A stretch of 64,000 nt of DNA from Geodermatophilus tzadiensis. Lineage in GTDB: Bacteria > Actinomycetota > Actinomycetes > Mycobacteriales > Geodermatophilaceae. The stretch covers positions 1 to 64,000 of the forward strand of contig NZ_PVTG01000012.1 of NCBI RefSeq assembly GCF_003002915.1, read 5' to 3'. The translations under genes were made by a program, and so were the position numbers. The notes beneath the pieces were generated by a model. The model did no database searches and was not told the DNA's origin. It was given only the letters and a program-made list of their open reading frames with translations. Positions 41,741 through 49,321 of the stretch are shown piece after piece (positions within the stretch are counted from its first letter, which is position 1; each line of letters starts with the position of its first letter).

Positions 41741-43267
41741 GTGCGTCCGGTGCGCCGTGTCCTGGCCGACCGCTACGAGCTGACCGACCTGATCGCGACC
41801 GGTGGCATGGGTCAGGTCTGGCGGGCGTGGGATACCCGGCTGGGCCGCGAGGTCGCCGTGAAGGTGCTGCGCAGCGAGTACACCGGCGACGAGACCTTCC
41901 GCACCCGCTTCCGCACCGAGGCCCAGCTCACCGGCCGGCTGCAGCACCGCAACATCGCCGCCCTGCACGACTACGGCGAGCTGCTCAGTGACGACGGCGA
42001 GCTGTGCGCCTACCTGGTCATGGAGCTGGTGGACGGCGAGCCGCTGTCGGCGCTGCTGGCGCGGGAGTCGAGGCTGGCGCCGGAGCGGGTGCTCGACGTC
42101 GTGGGGCAGACCGCCGCCGCGCTGGCCGCCGCGCACGCCGCCGGGGTGGTGCACCGTGACGTCAAGCCCGGCAACGTGCTGCTCGGCCGCGACGGCAGTG
42201 TGAAGATCACCGACTTCGGCATCGCGTGGTCGGCCGCCAGCGCGCCGCTGACCCGCACCGGTCAGGTGGTCGGCACCGCCAGCTACCTGTCGCCGGAGCA
42301 GGCCGGCGGCGGCAAGGCCGGCCCGGCCAGCGACGTGTACGCGCTCGGCATGGTGGCGTGGGAGTGCCTGGCCGGCCGGCGCGCCTTCGACGGCGAGCAC
42401 CCGGTGCAGGTGGCGCTGCGCCAACTCCGCGACGACCCCGACCCCCTGCCCGCCGACGTCCCCGCGCCGGTGCGCACGCTGGTCGAGCGGGCCCTGGTGA
42501 AGGACCCCGCGGCCCGCTTCCCCGACGGCGCCGCCTTCCGCGACGCGGTGGAGGCCGTGCGGGCGGGCCGCGAGCTGCCGCCCGCCCCGGCCCCCGCCAC
42601 CGCGCCGCTGACGATCCCCGCACCGGTGCCCGCGGGCGCGGCCTCGCCCGCCGAGGCGGGCACCCGGCCGCTGGCCGGCGCCACCGCCGCACCGCGCCCG
42701 CGCCCGCGCCGGGGTGGGCGGCTGCTGGCCGGCCTGGCGACGCTGGTGGCCGGCGCCGCGATCGGCGTGGGCGTGCTGCAGGTCGCCGGGCCGGGTGTCG
42801 ACGCGCCGGCGACCGTCACCGACGCCGGGCCGACCGCGGTCGAGGTGCGCTGGGCCGCCCTGGTGGGCCGCCCGGCCGACGACGTCGAGGCCGACCTGGT
42901 CGCGGCCGGGCTGCGGGTGCAGCGGACTCCCGAGGAGACGGCGGCCGTCGTCCCGGGCACGGTGACGGCGGTCGGCCCGGTCGGGCGGCTGTCTCCGGCG
43001 GAGGTGGTCACGCTGACCGTCGCCGTGGCGCCCGCGGCACCGGCCACAACCACGGAGCCGGCCCAGCCGACCGTGGTGCCCCAGGCGTCGGAGCCCGCGC
43101 CGGCGACCTCGTGGGGGCCACCGGAGGTGCCCGCCTCCTCCGCCCCGGCGCCCGGCACGACCTGGGGACCGACCGGCCCGGGCAACGGGAACGGCAACGG
43201 CAACGGTCAGGGGAACGGCAGCGGCAACGCCGGCGGCAACGGCAACGGGCGGGGCCGCGACGGCTGA
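41741..43267 (+). CDS. Membrane Ser/Thr protein kinase with one PASTA-like domain
   Basis: 508-residue kinase: ATGGMGQVW, VAVKVL, HRDVKPGNVL, DFG and GTASYLSPEQ in the first 270 residues. A membrane helix (about 327-350) and one PASTA-like domain (about 370-431) follow, then a Pro/Thr region and an unusual tail of repeated Gly-Asn (GNGNGNGNGQGNGSGN). GTG 41741 has a very strong purine stretch upstream. It lies 82 bp after the previous kinase and shares KVLRSEYTGD and ITDFGIAWSA with it, consistent with duplication. Confidence 0.92.
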   Translation: MRPVRRVLADRYELTDLIATGGMGQVWRAWDTRLGREVAVKVLRSEYTGDETFRTRFRTEAQLTGRLQHRNIAALHDYGELLSDDGELCAYLVMELVDGEPLSALLARESRLAPERVLDVVGQTAAALAAAHAAGVVHRDVKPGNVLLGRDGSVKITDFGIAWSAASAPLTRTGQVVGTASYLSPEQAGGGKAGPASDVYALGMVAWECLAGRRAFDGEHPVQVALRQLRDDPDPLPADVPAPVRTLVERALVKDPAARFPDGAAFRDAVEAVRAGRELPPAPAPATAPLTIPAPVPAGAASPAEAGTRPLAGATAAPRPRPRRGGRLLAGLATLVAGAAIGVGVLQVAGPGVDAPATVTDAGPTAVEVRWAALVGRPADDVEADLVAAGLRVQRTPEETAAVVPGTVTAVGPVGRLSPAEVVTLTVAVAPAAPATTTEPAQPTVVPQASEPAPATSWGPPEVPASSAPAPGTTWGPTGPGNGNGNGNGQGNGSGNAGGNGNGRGRDG

Positions 43268-43292
43268 CCGGCGCCCGCGGTCCCGCCCGCGA

Positions 43293-44039
43293 TCAGCGAC
43301 GGCGGCCGGGCACCAGCCACTGGGCCAGGCCCAGCGCCGCGAGCGCGGCGGTGAGCAGGAAGCCCCGGTCGGTGTCGGCGTCGGGCAGCGCGACCAGCAG
43401 CCAGAACGCGCCCAGGCCGGCCAGCCCGCCCAGCGCCGCCTTCTCCGCCGTCGCGGCGCCGCCGGGCAGCCGCAGGCGGGACACGAACGGCAGCGCGCCG
43501 GCGAGCACGGCGAGCGTGGCGAACGCCGACCACAGCGGGGTCTCCGACCACAGCCGGTCGCCGCCCCAGGCCACCGCCAGGCCCAGCTGGAGCAGCACCA
43601 GGGCGAGGGCGACCAGGCCGGCGCCGACGAGCAGCGCGCGGTCCCGGGGGGTGCGGGCGGTCCGGGGGGTCCGGCTGCGGGGGGCCCGGGCCCGCCTGGT
43701 CGCGGCCGTGCCGTGCGGGGCGGGGGTCCCGTGCGGGGCGGGGGCTCCGTGCGCGACCGCGTGCCCGGCCTCGGGCGCGCCGTGCGGCGTCGGCGGGGGG
43801 CCGAAGAAGGAGTCCAGCGGGCCGGTGGGCTGCAGAGGCGTGCCGTGGGGGGACGGGTCCTCGACGCGGGGCTGCACGGCGGTGCTGCCGGCACCGGGCG
43901 GCTGGGGCGCGGCGTACCCCGGGTCGTGCAGGGCGGCCGGGTGGGCCCGGTGCTGCTCGGCCGCGCCGGCCGCCGTCGACCCGGTCGGGACGACGGCGAT
44001 CTCCTGGGTGCGCGGGCCGGCCGGGGGCGTGGTGGTCAC
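43293..44039 (-). CDS. Pro/His/Gly-rich membrane protein, unknown function
   Basis: 248 residues. The N-terminal 125 are low-complexity, rich in Pro, His, Gly and Ala, with repeats such as HGAPAPHGTPAPHGTA. Four hydrophobic helices then follow (ALLVGAGLVALALVLLQLGLA and three more). GTG 44039 has GGAGAGGA upstream. It is convergent with the second kinase gene; I do not recognise a family. Confidence 0.65.
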   Translation of the reverse strand: MTTTPPAGPRTQEIAVVPTGSTAAGAAEQHRAHPAALHDPGYAAPQPPGAGSTAVQPRVEDPSPHGTPLQPTGPLDSFFGPPPTPHGAPEAGHAVAHGAPAPHGTPAPHGTAATRRARAPRSRTPRTARTPRDRALLVGAGLVALALVLLQLGLAVAWGGDRLWSETPLWSAFATLAVLAGALPFVSRLRLPGGAATAEKAALGGLAGLGAFWLLVALPDADTDRGFLLTAALAALGLAQWLVPGRRR

Positions 44040-44182
44040 GGTCGTTCCTCTCCGTCGGAGGGGTGGGCCCTCGGGGAGCCGGTCACTGCCCGCCACGCTA
44101 GCGGCGGACCGCGCCGGGACCCCGGAGGTGCGCGGCGGGTCCGGAGACGGATTGGTCCGTCCTGCCGTCGCGCGGGCCGGGC

Positions 44183-44240
44183 GGCCCCGTCCCGAGGCTC
44201 GCCCCGAGCCTGCGAGGGGTGAGGAGGACGGGGTCCTTCT
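44183..44240 (+). repeat. Dispersed structured intergenic repeat, copy B
   Basis: This copy lies just before cinA. CCCCGTCC (44185-44192) pairs with GGACGGGG (44226-44233), enclosing an inner stem AGGCTC (44195-44200) with GAGCCT (44206-44211). The block order GGCCCCG, GAGC, TGCGAG, GGTG, GAGGAGG, GGTCCTTC is shared with copy A at 22863. Confidence 0.55.
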
Positions 44241-44252
44241 AGTGTCGGGCGG

Positions 44253-45536
44253 GTGGGCACGCGCGCGGGCATCGTCGTCACCGGCACCGAGGTGCTGACC
44301 GGCCGGGTCGCCGACCGCAACGGCCCCTGGCTGGCCGAACAGCTGCGGCAGGCCGGCGTCGACGTCGGCTCGGTCCTGGTGGTGGGTGACCGCCCCGACG
44401 ACGTGCGGGGGGCACTGGGCTGGTTCGCCTCCTCCGGCGTCGACCTGGTGGTCACCACCGGCGGGCTCGGGCCCACCGCCGACGACCTCACCGCGGCCGT
44501 CGTGGGCGACGTGCAGGGCCGGCCGCTCGACGTCGACCCGGAGCTGGAGCAGCGCGTGGCCGCCGTCGTCGAGCGGCTCATGGCCCGCCGCGGCTGGCGC
44601 GCCGACCCCGAGGCCACGGCGGCGGGCGTCCGCAAGCAGGCGATGGTCCCGGCGGGGGCCACCGTGCTCGAGCCGGTGGGGACGGCGCCGGGCCTGGTGG
44701 TCCCGCCGGGCGACGGGCGCGGCGGGCCGGTCGTCGTCGTCCTGCCCGGGCCGCCGTCGGAGCTGCAGGGCATGTGGCCGGCGGCGCTGGCGGCCGGACC
44801 GGTGCGCGAGGTGCTCGCCGGAGCCACCGAGCTCCGGCAGGAGACGATCCGGCTGTGGGGCACCCTCGAGGCCCAGCTGGCGGCCACGCTGCGCGACCTC
44901 GAGCCCGGGCTGGGCGGGTTGGAGATCACCACCTGCCTCCGCGAGGGCGAGCTGGAGATCGTCACCCGCTTCGAACCCGACGCCCAGGCCGCCTACGACC
45001 GGCTGGCCGCGGCGCTCGCCGAGGAGTACGCCGCGACGCTGTTCTCCACCGGGCCGACGCTCGACGAGCTGGTGGCCGGCGCGCTGTCCGACCAGGGGCT
45101 GACCATCGCCACGGCGGAGTCGTGCACCGGTGGGCTGCTCGTGGCCCGGCTCATCGCGCGCGCCGGGTCCTCGGCATGGGTGCTCGGCGGGATCACCTCG
45201 TACGCCGACTCGGCCAAGGAGCAGCTCGTCGGCGTGCCGGGGGAGATGCTCGCCGAGTTCGGCGCGGTGAGCCCACAGGTGGCGCTGGCGCTGGCCGAGG
45301 GGGCGCGGGCGCGGTTCGGGGCCGACGTCGGCGTCGGCATCACCGGCATCGCCGGGCCGGGCGGCGGGACGCCGGACAAGCCGGTGGGCACCGTGCACCT
45401 GTGCGTCGTCGGGCCCGAGGGCACGCAGGCGAGGTCCGTGCGCTTCCCCGGCTCGCGGACGGCGGTGCGCGAGCGCTCCGTCGTCCTGGCGCTGCACCTG
45501 CTGCGCCAGCTGCTGCTCGGCGGGTCCCCGGCGTGA
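44253..45536 (+). CDS. cinA: CinA-family protein (full-length)
   Basis: 427 residues in two domains. The N-terminal MoCF/COG1058 domain has GIVVTGTEVLTGRVADRNGP, TTGGLGPTADDLT and VVVLPGPPSEL, the ADP-ribose pyrophosphatase part. The C-terminal PncC domain has LTIATAESCTGGLLVARL, GITSYADSAKEQLVGV and GITGIAGPGGGTPDKPVGTV, an NMN deamidase. Together they recycle pyridine nucleotides. GTG 44253 follows the repeat. The stop overlaps the next gene (GTGA). Confidence 0.95.
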   Translation: MGTRAGIVVTGTEVLTGRVADRNGPWLAEQLRQAGVDVGSVLVVGDRPDDVRGALGWFASSGVDLVVTTGGLGPTADDLTAAVVGDVQGRPLDVDPELEQRVAAVVERLMARRGWRADPEATAAGVRKQAMVPAGATVLEPVGTAPGLVVPPGDGRGGPVVVVLPGPPSELQGMWPAALAAGPVREVLAGATELRQETIRLWGTLEAQLAATLRDLEPGLGGLEITTCLREGELEIVTRFEPDAQAAYDRLAAALAEEYAATLFSTGPTLDELVAGALSDQGLTIATAESCTGGLLVARLIARAGSSAWVLGGITSYADSAKEQLVGVPGEMLAEFGAVSPQVALALAEGARARFGADVGVGITGIAGPGGGTPDKPVGTVHLCVVGPEGTQARSVRFPGSRTAVRERSVVLALHLLRQLLLGGSPA

Positions 45537-45928
45537 GCGTCGTCACCCTGCACGCCAGCGGGCCGCTGGCGCCGGCCGAGGCGTGGGAGCGCTACGCCGA
45601 GCCCGCACGGTGGCCGACGTGGGCGCCGCAGATCGCCGGCGTGCAGGTGCCGGTGCCGCGACTGGCCGCCGGCGTCGAGGGACGCGTGCGCGGGCCGCTG
45701 GGCGTGCGGGTGCCCTTCGTCGTCGAGTCGGTGGACGAGGCGGCACGGCGGTGGGCGTGGACGGTGTGGGCCGGTCCGGTGCGGCTGCACCTGGTGCACT
45801 GGGTGTCCGACGGTCCGGACGGCGGCAGCACCACCGGGCTGCGGATCACCGGCCCGCTGCCGGTCGTGGTGGCCTACGCCCCGCTGGCGCAGCTGGCGAT
45901 CAGCCGCCTGGTCCGCCCGCTCGACTGA
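45533..45928 (+). CDS. SRPBCC-fold protein
   Basis: 131 residues with the polyketide-cyclase/START pattern: LHASGPLAPAEAWERYAEPARWPTWAPQI, then RVRGPLGVRVPFVVESVD, RWAWTVWAGPVRLHLVHWV and a C-terminal helix. It probably binds a small hydrophobic ligand. GTG 45533 overlaps the cinA stop by four bases, so the pair is co-translated. Confidence 0.8.
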   Translation: MSVVTLHASGPLAPAEAWERYAEPARWPTWAPQIAGVQVPVPRLAAGVEGRVRGPLGVRVPFVVESVDEAARRWAWTVWAGPVRLHLVHWVSDGPDGGSTTGLRITGPLPVVVAYAPLAQLAISRLVRPLD

Positions 45929-46032
45929 GCGCCGTGGCGGCCGTGTCACGACACTCCCGGCACCTGTGGACGAGCTGCTGAGCTGCGGATCCACGGTGCC
46001 GGGACCCGTCCGCTCGGCCGGACTTCGTACAC

Positions 46033-46240
46033 GTGTCCGGGTGGCTGGTCGACCGGTGACCTGTTGGGGGACGTCGCCGCGCTGGTCGCCGGGCGCAACC
46101 GGATCGACGCCGCACTGGCCCGCCGGGTGCGGGCCGCGGAGCACCGGCAGGCCGCCGAGGACGACGGACTGAAGTCGTGGTGGGCGGAGGTGCACCACCT
46201 GGTGCACTGGCTGGACGGCGGCGAGACCGACCTGGCCAAC
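46033..46240 (+). pseudogene. DUF222/HNH gene, 5' fragment (internally deleted and interrupted)
   Basis: From about GTG 46033 (compare the GTGTTCGGG start of the intact copy) the frame shifts early. The reading then gives LLGDVAALVAGRNRIDAALA and DGLKSW. It jumps straight to WAEVHHLVHWLDGGETDLAN, the start of the HNH module. Compared with the 412-residue intact copy at 13055-14293, nearly 300 residues of the middle are missing. The coding match stops at CAAC 46237-46240 and resumes at 47837. The gene is therefore doubly broken: an internal deletion plus an insertion. Confidence 0.8.
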
Positions 46241-46320
46241 CTGGCACTTTGTCAGTCACTCCCCATGCCAACGGGTGAACGCCCCATGAGTCCTGAGCCC
46301 GCTGCCCTACGGTCGGCAGG

Positions 46321-46503
46321 GTGACCAGGGGGATGACAGCGGACGGCCACCTCTACTCGATGGAGGACTGCCTTCGCTGCGACAAGCCGGGGCCGCACTT
46401 CCTCCGGGACCAACGCCGCGACGACGTGTTCCGCTGCGATCAGTGCTTGTCCATGTTCACGGACAAGTCGCCAGCGCCGTCTACCTGGCTTCCCGGCCGG
46501 TAG
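46321..46503 (+). CDS. Small zinc-ribbon peptide in the insert
   Basis: 60 residues. Two CxxC pairs, CLRCDKPGPHFLRDQ and, after a short basic stretch, FRCDQC, form a zinc ribbon of the kind used for nucleic-acid or protein contact. The start may be GTG 46321, whose GTGA overlaps the stop of the run-on HNH fragment, or ATG 46333. It lies 76 bp before the large cargo gene. The function is unknown, and its small size leaves some doubt that it is expressed. Confidence 0.5.
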   Translation: MTRGMTADGHLYSMEDCLRCDKPGPHFLRDQRRDDVFRCDQCLSMFTDKSPAPSTWLPGR

Positions 46504-46579
46504 CAGGGCCTGACGAGCCGCCCGGCGCACTTGCCCGAGGAAAGCGGCCAGTCTTTGAGCCATCCCCTAGGTTCCGTGC

Positions 46580-47782
46580 ATGCCTAGCTTCGGCAGTGTG
46601 TCCATGGCCGGGGGTGGGGGTCCGGCGGGAGCTGTCATGCTGCTTAGGCACGGCTCCGAAGTAGGCGCGACGGAGCTTGTCGCACCCGGTGTAGAAGTTG
46701 AGGTGCTCGCCGGAGAGCGCCTCATCGTGGTCCGCGGCCTGACGGGCGCCGGACCCGACGCGGTCATGGACGAAGCGCCGGAGATGGCGAATAGAGCCTT
46801 GGACCTCATCGCTATGCGCGGCTTTGTGAGTGGAGCCATCGACGATCCCCTCGGCTTCCATATCGCCTGGTGGCAGGGTGCCCTGTCGCGCGTGGCTCGC
46901 GTGTGGTCCCTGGCGACCCTAACGATGACAGGAACGACCGTTGGGCTTGGCGGCGGAAAAGCGACTCCCCCTCCGCCCCCTGCGTGGCAAGAGAGCATGC
47001 GCTACTTCCGAATGTCACAGGTCACTGATGACTTATTCGATGCATTTCGGAACGTTTACTTGGCGCTTGAGTCAATTCTTGACTCTGTAGCGCCCTGGCG
47101 AAAAGGTGAGGGCGAAGGCGTTTGGCTCAGGCGAGCCCTTACCGGGGCATCGAAGATGGTGAACCTCCCGGACTACCTCTCCACGCCAGCTTCGGACCCA
47201 ATCGACGCCGTCTTTCAGGAGTTATATCGGAACATCCGAACGGCCACCTTCCACGGGAAGGCAGGCCGCCGGGTTCTCCTCCCACAGGACCAGAGCGCTC
47301 GGTCCGCTGTCGCGGAGGCCAAACTGCGATATGCGCGCATGTACCTCGACATCGCAAAGGCAGTCTTCGGCTCACATTTCTCCCATAGGGGCGGACTCAC
47401 GCCGGAGGCTTTCAAGCTAATGATCAACGAAGTGACGAGCGGCCTGTCCTTGGCCCTGACGGATGACGCGGCGCCAGTCGTCGGCAGTGACACCGACTTT
47501 TCGCCCAACGGGCGGCCGGTCGTTGAGGTCCCGGCGACTCAGGTGATGCATATGGATAGGCCGTATTTGGCCACGGTGAGTGGGACCATCGATACGAATG
47601 TCGTGCTTTCGGCCGTAGGGCGCGTTCGTCGAGCAGGAGCACTGTTTCCCGATGGGCGTCCCGCCATCGTTGAGCGACTAGAGGCGGAATTTGACCCGTC
47701 GGGGTTCGATGAATTGGAGCTCGTGATCGCGACTCGCGCGCGCAATGGTGGGGCGGGGCTGCGGCAGGAATACGCCACGTAA
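46580..47782 (+). CDS. HEPN-like 400-residue cargo protein, unknown function
   Basis: Cargo of the insert, with lower GC and different codon use from all neighbours. The N-terminal 150 residues look like a mixed alpha/beta domain (VEVEVLAGERLIVVRG) without a motif I recognise. Residues about 160-230 are helical, with FDAFRNVYLALESILD and later ELYRNIRTATFHGKAGR. The latter holds R220-x4-H225 inside an IRxxxFHG context that resembles the RNase motif of ApeA-type HEPN domains. A C-terminal beta-rich part follows (about 290-400). HEPN proteins are common in phage defence and toxin systems, so that is a possible role, unproven. The start could be ATG 46580 or 46604. A hairpin at 47794-47806 may end transcription. 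Confidence 0.7.
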   Translation: MPSFGSVSMAGGGGPAGAVMLLRHGSEVGATELVAPGVEVEVLAGERLIVVRGLTGAGPDAVMDEAPEMANRALDLIAMRGFVSGAIDDPLGFHIAWWQGALSRVARVWSLATLTMTGTTVGLGGGKATPPPPPAWQESMRYFRMSQVTDDLFDAFRNVYLALESILDSVAPWRKGEGEGVWLRRALTGASKMVNLPDYLSTPASDPIDAVFQELYRNIRTATFHGKAGRRVLLPQDQSARSAVAEAKLRYARMYLDIAKAVFGSHFSHRGGLTPEAFKLMINEVTSGLSLALTDDAAPVVGSDTDFSPNGRPVVEVPATQVMHMDRPYLATVSGTIDTNVVLSAVGRVRRAGALFPDGRPAIVERLEAEFDPSGFDELELVIATRARNGGAGLRQEYAT

Positions 47783-47793
47783 CTGCCGCTCCG

Positions 47794-47806
47794 ACCGCTT
47801 GGCGGT
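47794..47806 (+). terminator. Short hairpin after the HEPN-like gene
   Basis: ACCGC (47794-47798) pairs with GCGGT (47802-47806), loop TTG, 12 bp after the stop codon. The stem is short, so terminator function is tentative. Confidence 0.35.
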
Positions 47807-47837
47807 GGGGGTCAGGGGGCGTTAGGGATGCGTTAGC

Positions 47838-48098
47838 AACTCCGCCCTGCTGTGCGAGCGGCACCACACCCAGGTGCACCACGGCTTCCGGGTCGAGCGC
47901 CAACCCGACGGCACCTGGTGCACCTGGCGACCCGACGGCACCGAGATCCGCACCGGACCACCGCTGCGGCAACCCGCCGCCTGTGATCCCACCGACCGAG
48001 CCCGGCCCGGAGTCGCGTCCCTCCTCCCGTTCCACGTGGAACGAGAGGAGGGCAGGCGGGTGGCCTCCGGTGTTCGGGACTGCTGCTACCCGCGCTGA
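47838..48098 (+). pseudogene. DUF222/HNH gene, 3' fragment
   Basis: In frame from AAC 47838 the sequence gives NSALLCERHHTQVHHGFRVE and then WCTWRPDGTEIRTGPPLRQP, which matches the last 50 residues of the intact copy at 13055-14293 almost residue for residue. A stop codon at 47823 in this frame, inside the insert, shows it cannot be translated as part of the 5' fragment. The frame runs on to 48098, past where homology ends, and overlaps the convergent carboxypeptidase gene by 13 bp. Confidence 0.85.
48021..48050. terminator. 30-bp near-perfect dyad containing GTTCCACGTGGAAC (copy 2)
   Basis: The 16-bp perfect palindrome CGTTCCACGTGGAACG (48028-48043) is extended on both sides, so that 48021-48033 pairs with 48038-48050 with one mismatch. 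It lies between the HNH fragment and the convergent carboxypeptidase gene and would make a strong hairpin, probably a terminator. Its core is identical to the palindrome at 16577. Confidence 0.55.
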
Positions 48099-49321
48099 CC
48101 GGTGGTGTCCGTCAGGGAGGTGTCCGCTGTCGTGCCGGCGTGTGACCGCTGTCCGGGCACGGCCGGGGCGCTGTCGCCCGGCGTGGAGTCGGCGGCGCGG
48201 CCGGCGACGGTGGAGCACAGGGCCAGCAGCGCGGCGGTGACCTCCTCGATGACGGGCACCATGTCCGGGTAGTCGGGGTGGAAGCTCTTCGGGATCGACG
48301 AGCGCTGCCGCCCCCACTCGATCGTGAAGCCCAGCACCCTGCGGTCGGTCGAGTCGGTGAAGTGGCGGGAGAAGGCCCAGTCGTCGGAGGTGCCCGAGGT
48401 GGGGTAGAGCCCGACGGCGCTGCTCACCGAGTACTGCCGGCCGTGCGCGGCCCGGATGGCGTCGCGCATGACGCCGGACAGCGCGACGGCCTCGTCCAGG
48501 TCGGCAGCCGGCAGGTACTCCCGGTACTGGTGCGGGTCGCCGCCGGGGGTGGCGTCCGGGATGCCGCGCTTGCCGTTCCACGCCGGGTTGGCGAAGTTCA
48601 TCGACGGGTCGGTCGTCTGGTCGTCGTCGTCGCCCCAGTTGTAGAGGATCAACTCGCCGAAGGAGTGCACGTCGACGAAGTGGGTCACCGACGGGTACCG
48701 GTCGAGCAGCCAGGTGACGTTGGCGGTCTCCGGCTCGGAGGCGGCCGCGGGTCCGCGGTAGACCTCGTCGCAGGGGTCGGCGGAGGTCGCCACGGGCGCC
48801 TGCGGGCTGAACGCGGTGGTGTGGTCCCAGAGGAAGTCGTGGTTGCGGTTGAGGTCGACCCCCGGCCCCCGCCCGCCGCCGCCGGGGCAGCGCGGGTGCC
48901 CGGGACCGGCCGGGCGGCGGTTCTTGCGCCACATCGGGTCGCGGGTCATGGAGTGGTGCCGGCCGTCCGGGTTGGCCTGGGGGAGGACGACCACGTCCAG
49001 GGTGGTCACGATCCGCCGGACCTCCGCGGCGGTGGTGCTCGCCCCGCCCTGGGTGATGCCGGTGCCGGTGCGGTAGGCGTCGGTCAGCAGGCGCGCGAGG
49101 TTGACCAGGATGTCGGGACTGCCCCACTCGCGGGCGTGCACCCCGCCGAGCAGGTAAACCCCGGCGCGCGCGGCCCGGCGCGTCCCGATCCGCAGGGCCG
49201 AGGAGGTCCGCCCCTCCCACGTCCGGTGGGGCAGCGTGGTCAGCTCGGTGAACGCGGCGTTCTCCGGCCGCGCGGCCAGCGCGAGGGCGGTCTCGACCTC
49301 CGCGACGTTGAGGTAGCTCAC
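48086..49321 (-). CDS. M14-family zinc carboxypeptidase
   Basis: 411-residue peptidase. Zinc ligands are in GGVHAREWGSPD (HxxE) and FVDVHSFGE (His), and the catalytic Glu is in GFTIEWGRQ. Substrate-binding VDLNRNHDF and NPDGRHHSMTRDPMWRKNRR are also present. There is no visible signal peptide or propeptide, unlike most secreted M14 enzymes, and the C-terminal 50 residues are Ser/Thr/Ala-rich. GTG 49321 overlaps the stop of a small upstream gene (GTGA), which seems to provide the missing pro-region-like part. Confidence 0.9.
   Translation of the reverse strand: MSYLNVAEVETALALAARPENAAFTELTTLPHRTWEGRTSSALRIGTRRAARAGVYLLGGVHAREWGSPDILVNLARLLTDAYRTGTGITQGGASTTAAEVRRIVTTLDVVVLPQANPDGRHHSMTRDPMWRKNRRPAGPGHPRCPGGGGRGPGVDLNRNHDFLWDHTTAFSPQAPVATSADPCDEVYRGPAAASEPETANVTWLLDRYPSVTHFVDVHSFGELILYNWGDDDDQTTDPSMNFANPAWNGKRGIPDATPGGDPHQYREYLPAADLDEAVALSGVMRDAIRAAHGRQYSVSSAVGLYPTSGTSDDWAFSRHFTDSTDRRVLGFTIEWGRQRSSIPKSFHPDYPDMVPVIEEVTAALLALCSTVAGRAADSTPGDSAPAVPGQRSHAGTTADTSLTDTTGQRG

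Larger units (their letters stand above)
46241..47836 (+). mobile_element. 1,596-bp low-GC insert splitting the HNH module of the DUF222 pseudogene
   Basis: The host gene reads to GACCTGGCCAAC at 46240 and continues as CAACTCCGCCCTGCTG from 47837, so CAAC stands at both junctions and may be a 4-bp target duplication. Base composition inside, above all at 46600-47760, is visibly less GC-rich than everything around. The cargo is a 60-residue zinc-ribbon peptide and a 400-residue HEPN-like protein, both plus strand. No transposase, integrase or long terminal inverted repeat is seen. GCGTTAG occurs twice at the right end (47819-47825, 47830-47836). A weak 12-bp inverted match lies near the ends (46278-46289 with 47812-47823). 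It may be a non-autonomous element or a remnant. Confidence 0.7.

Noticed and set aside
47874-48098. Independent 74-residue gene
   Set aside because: Its first half is the C-terminal part of the broken DUF222/HNH gene, so it is a fragment, not a new gene.
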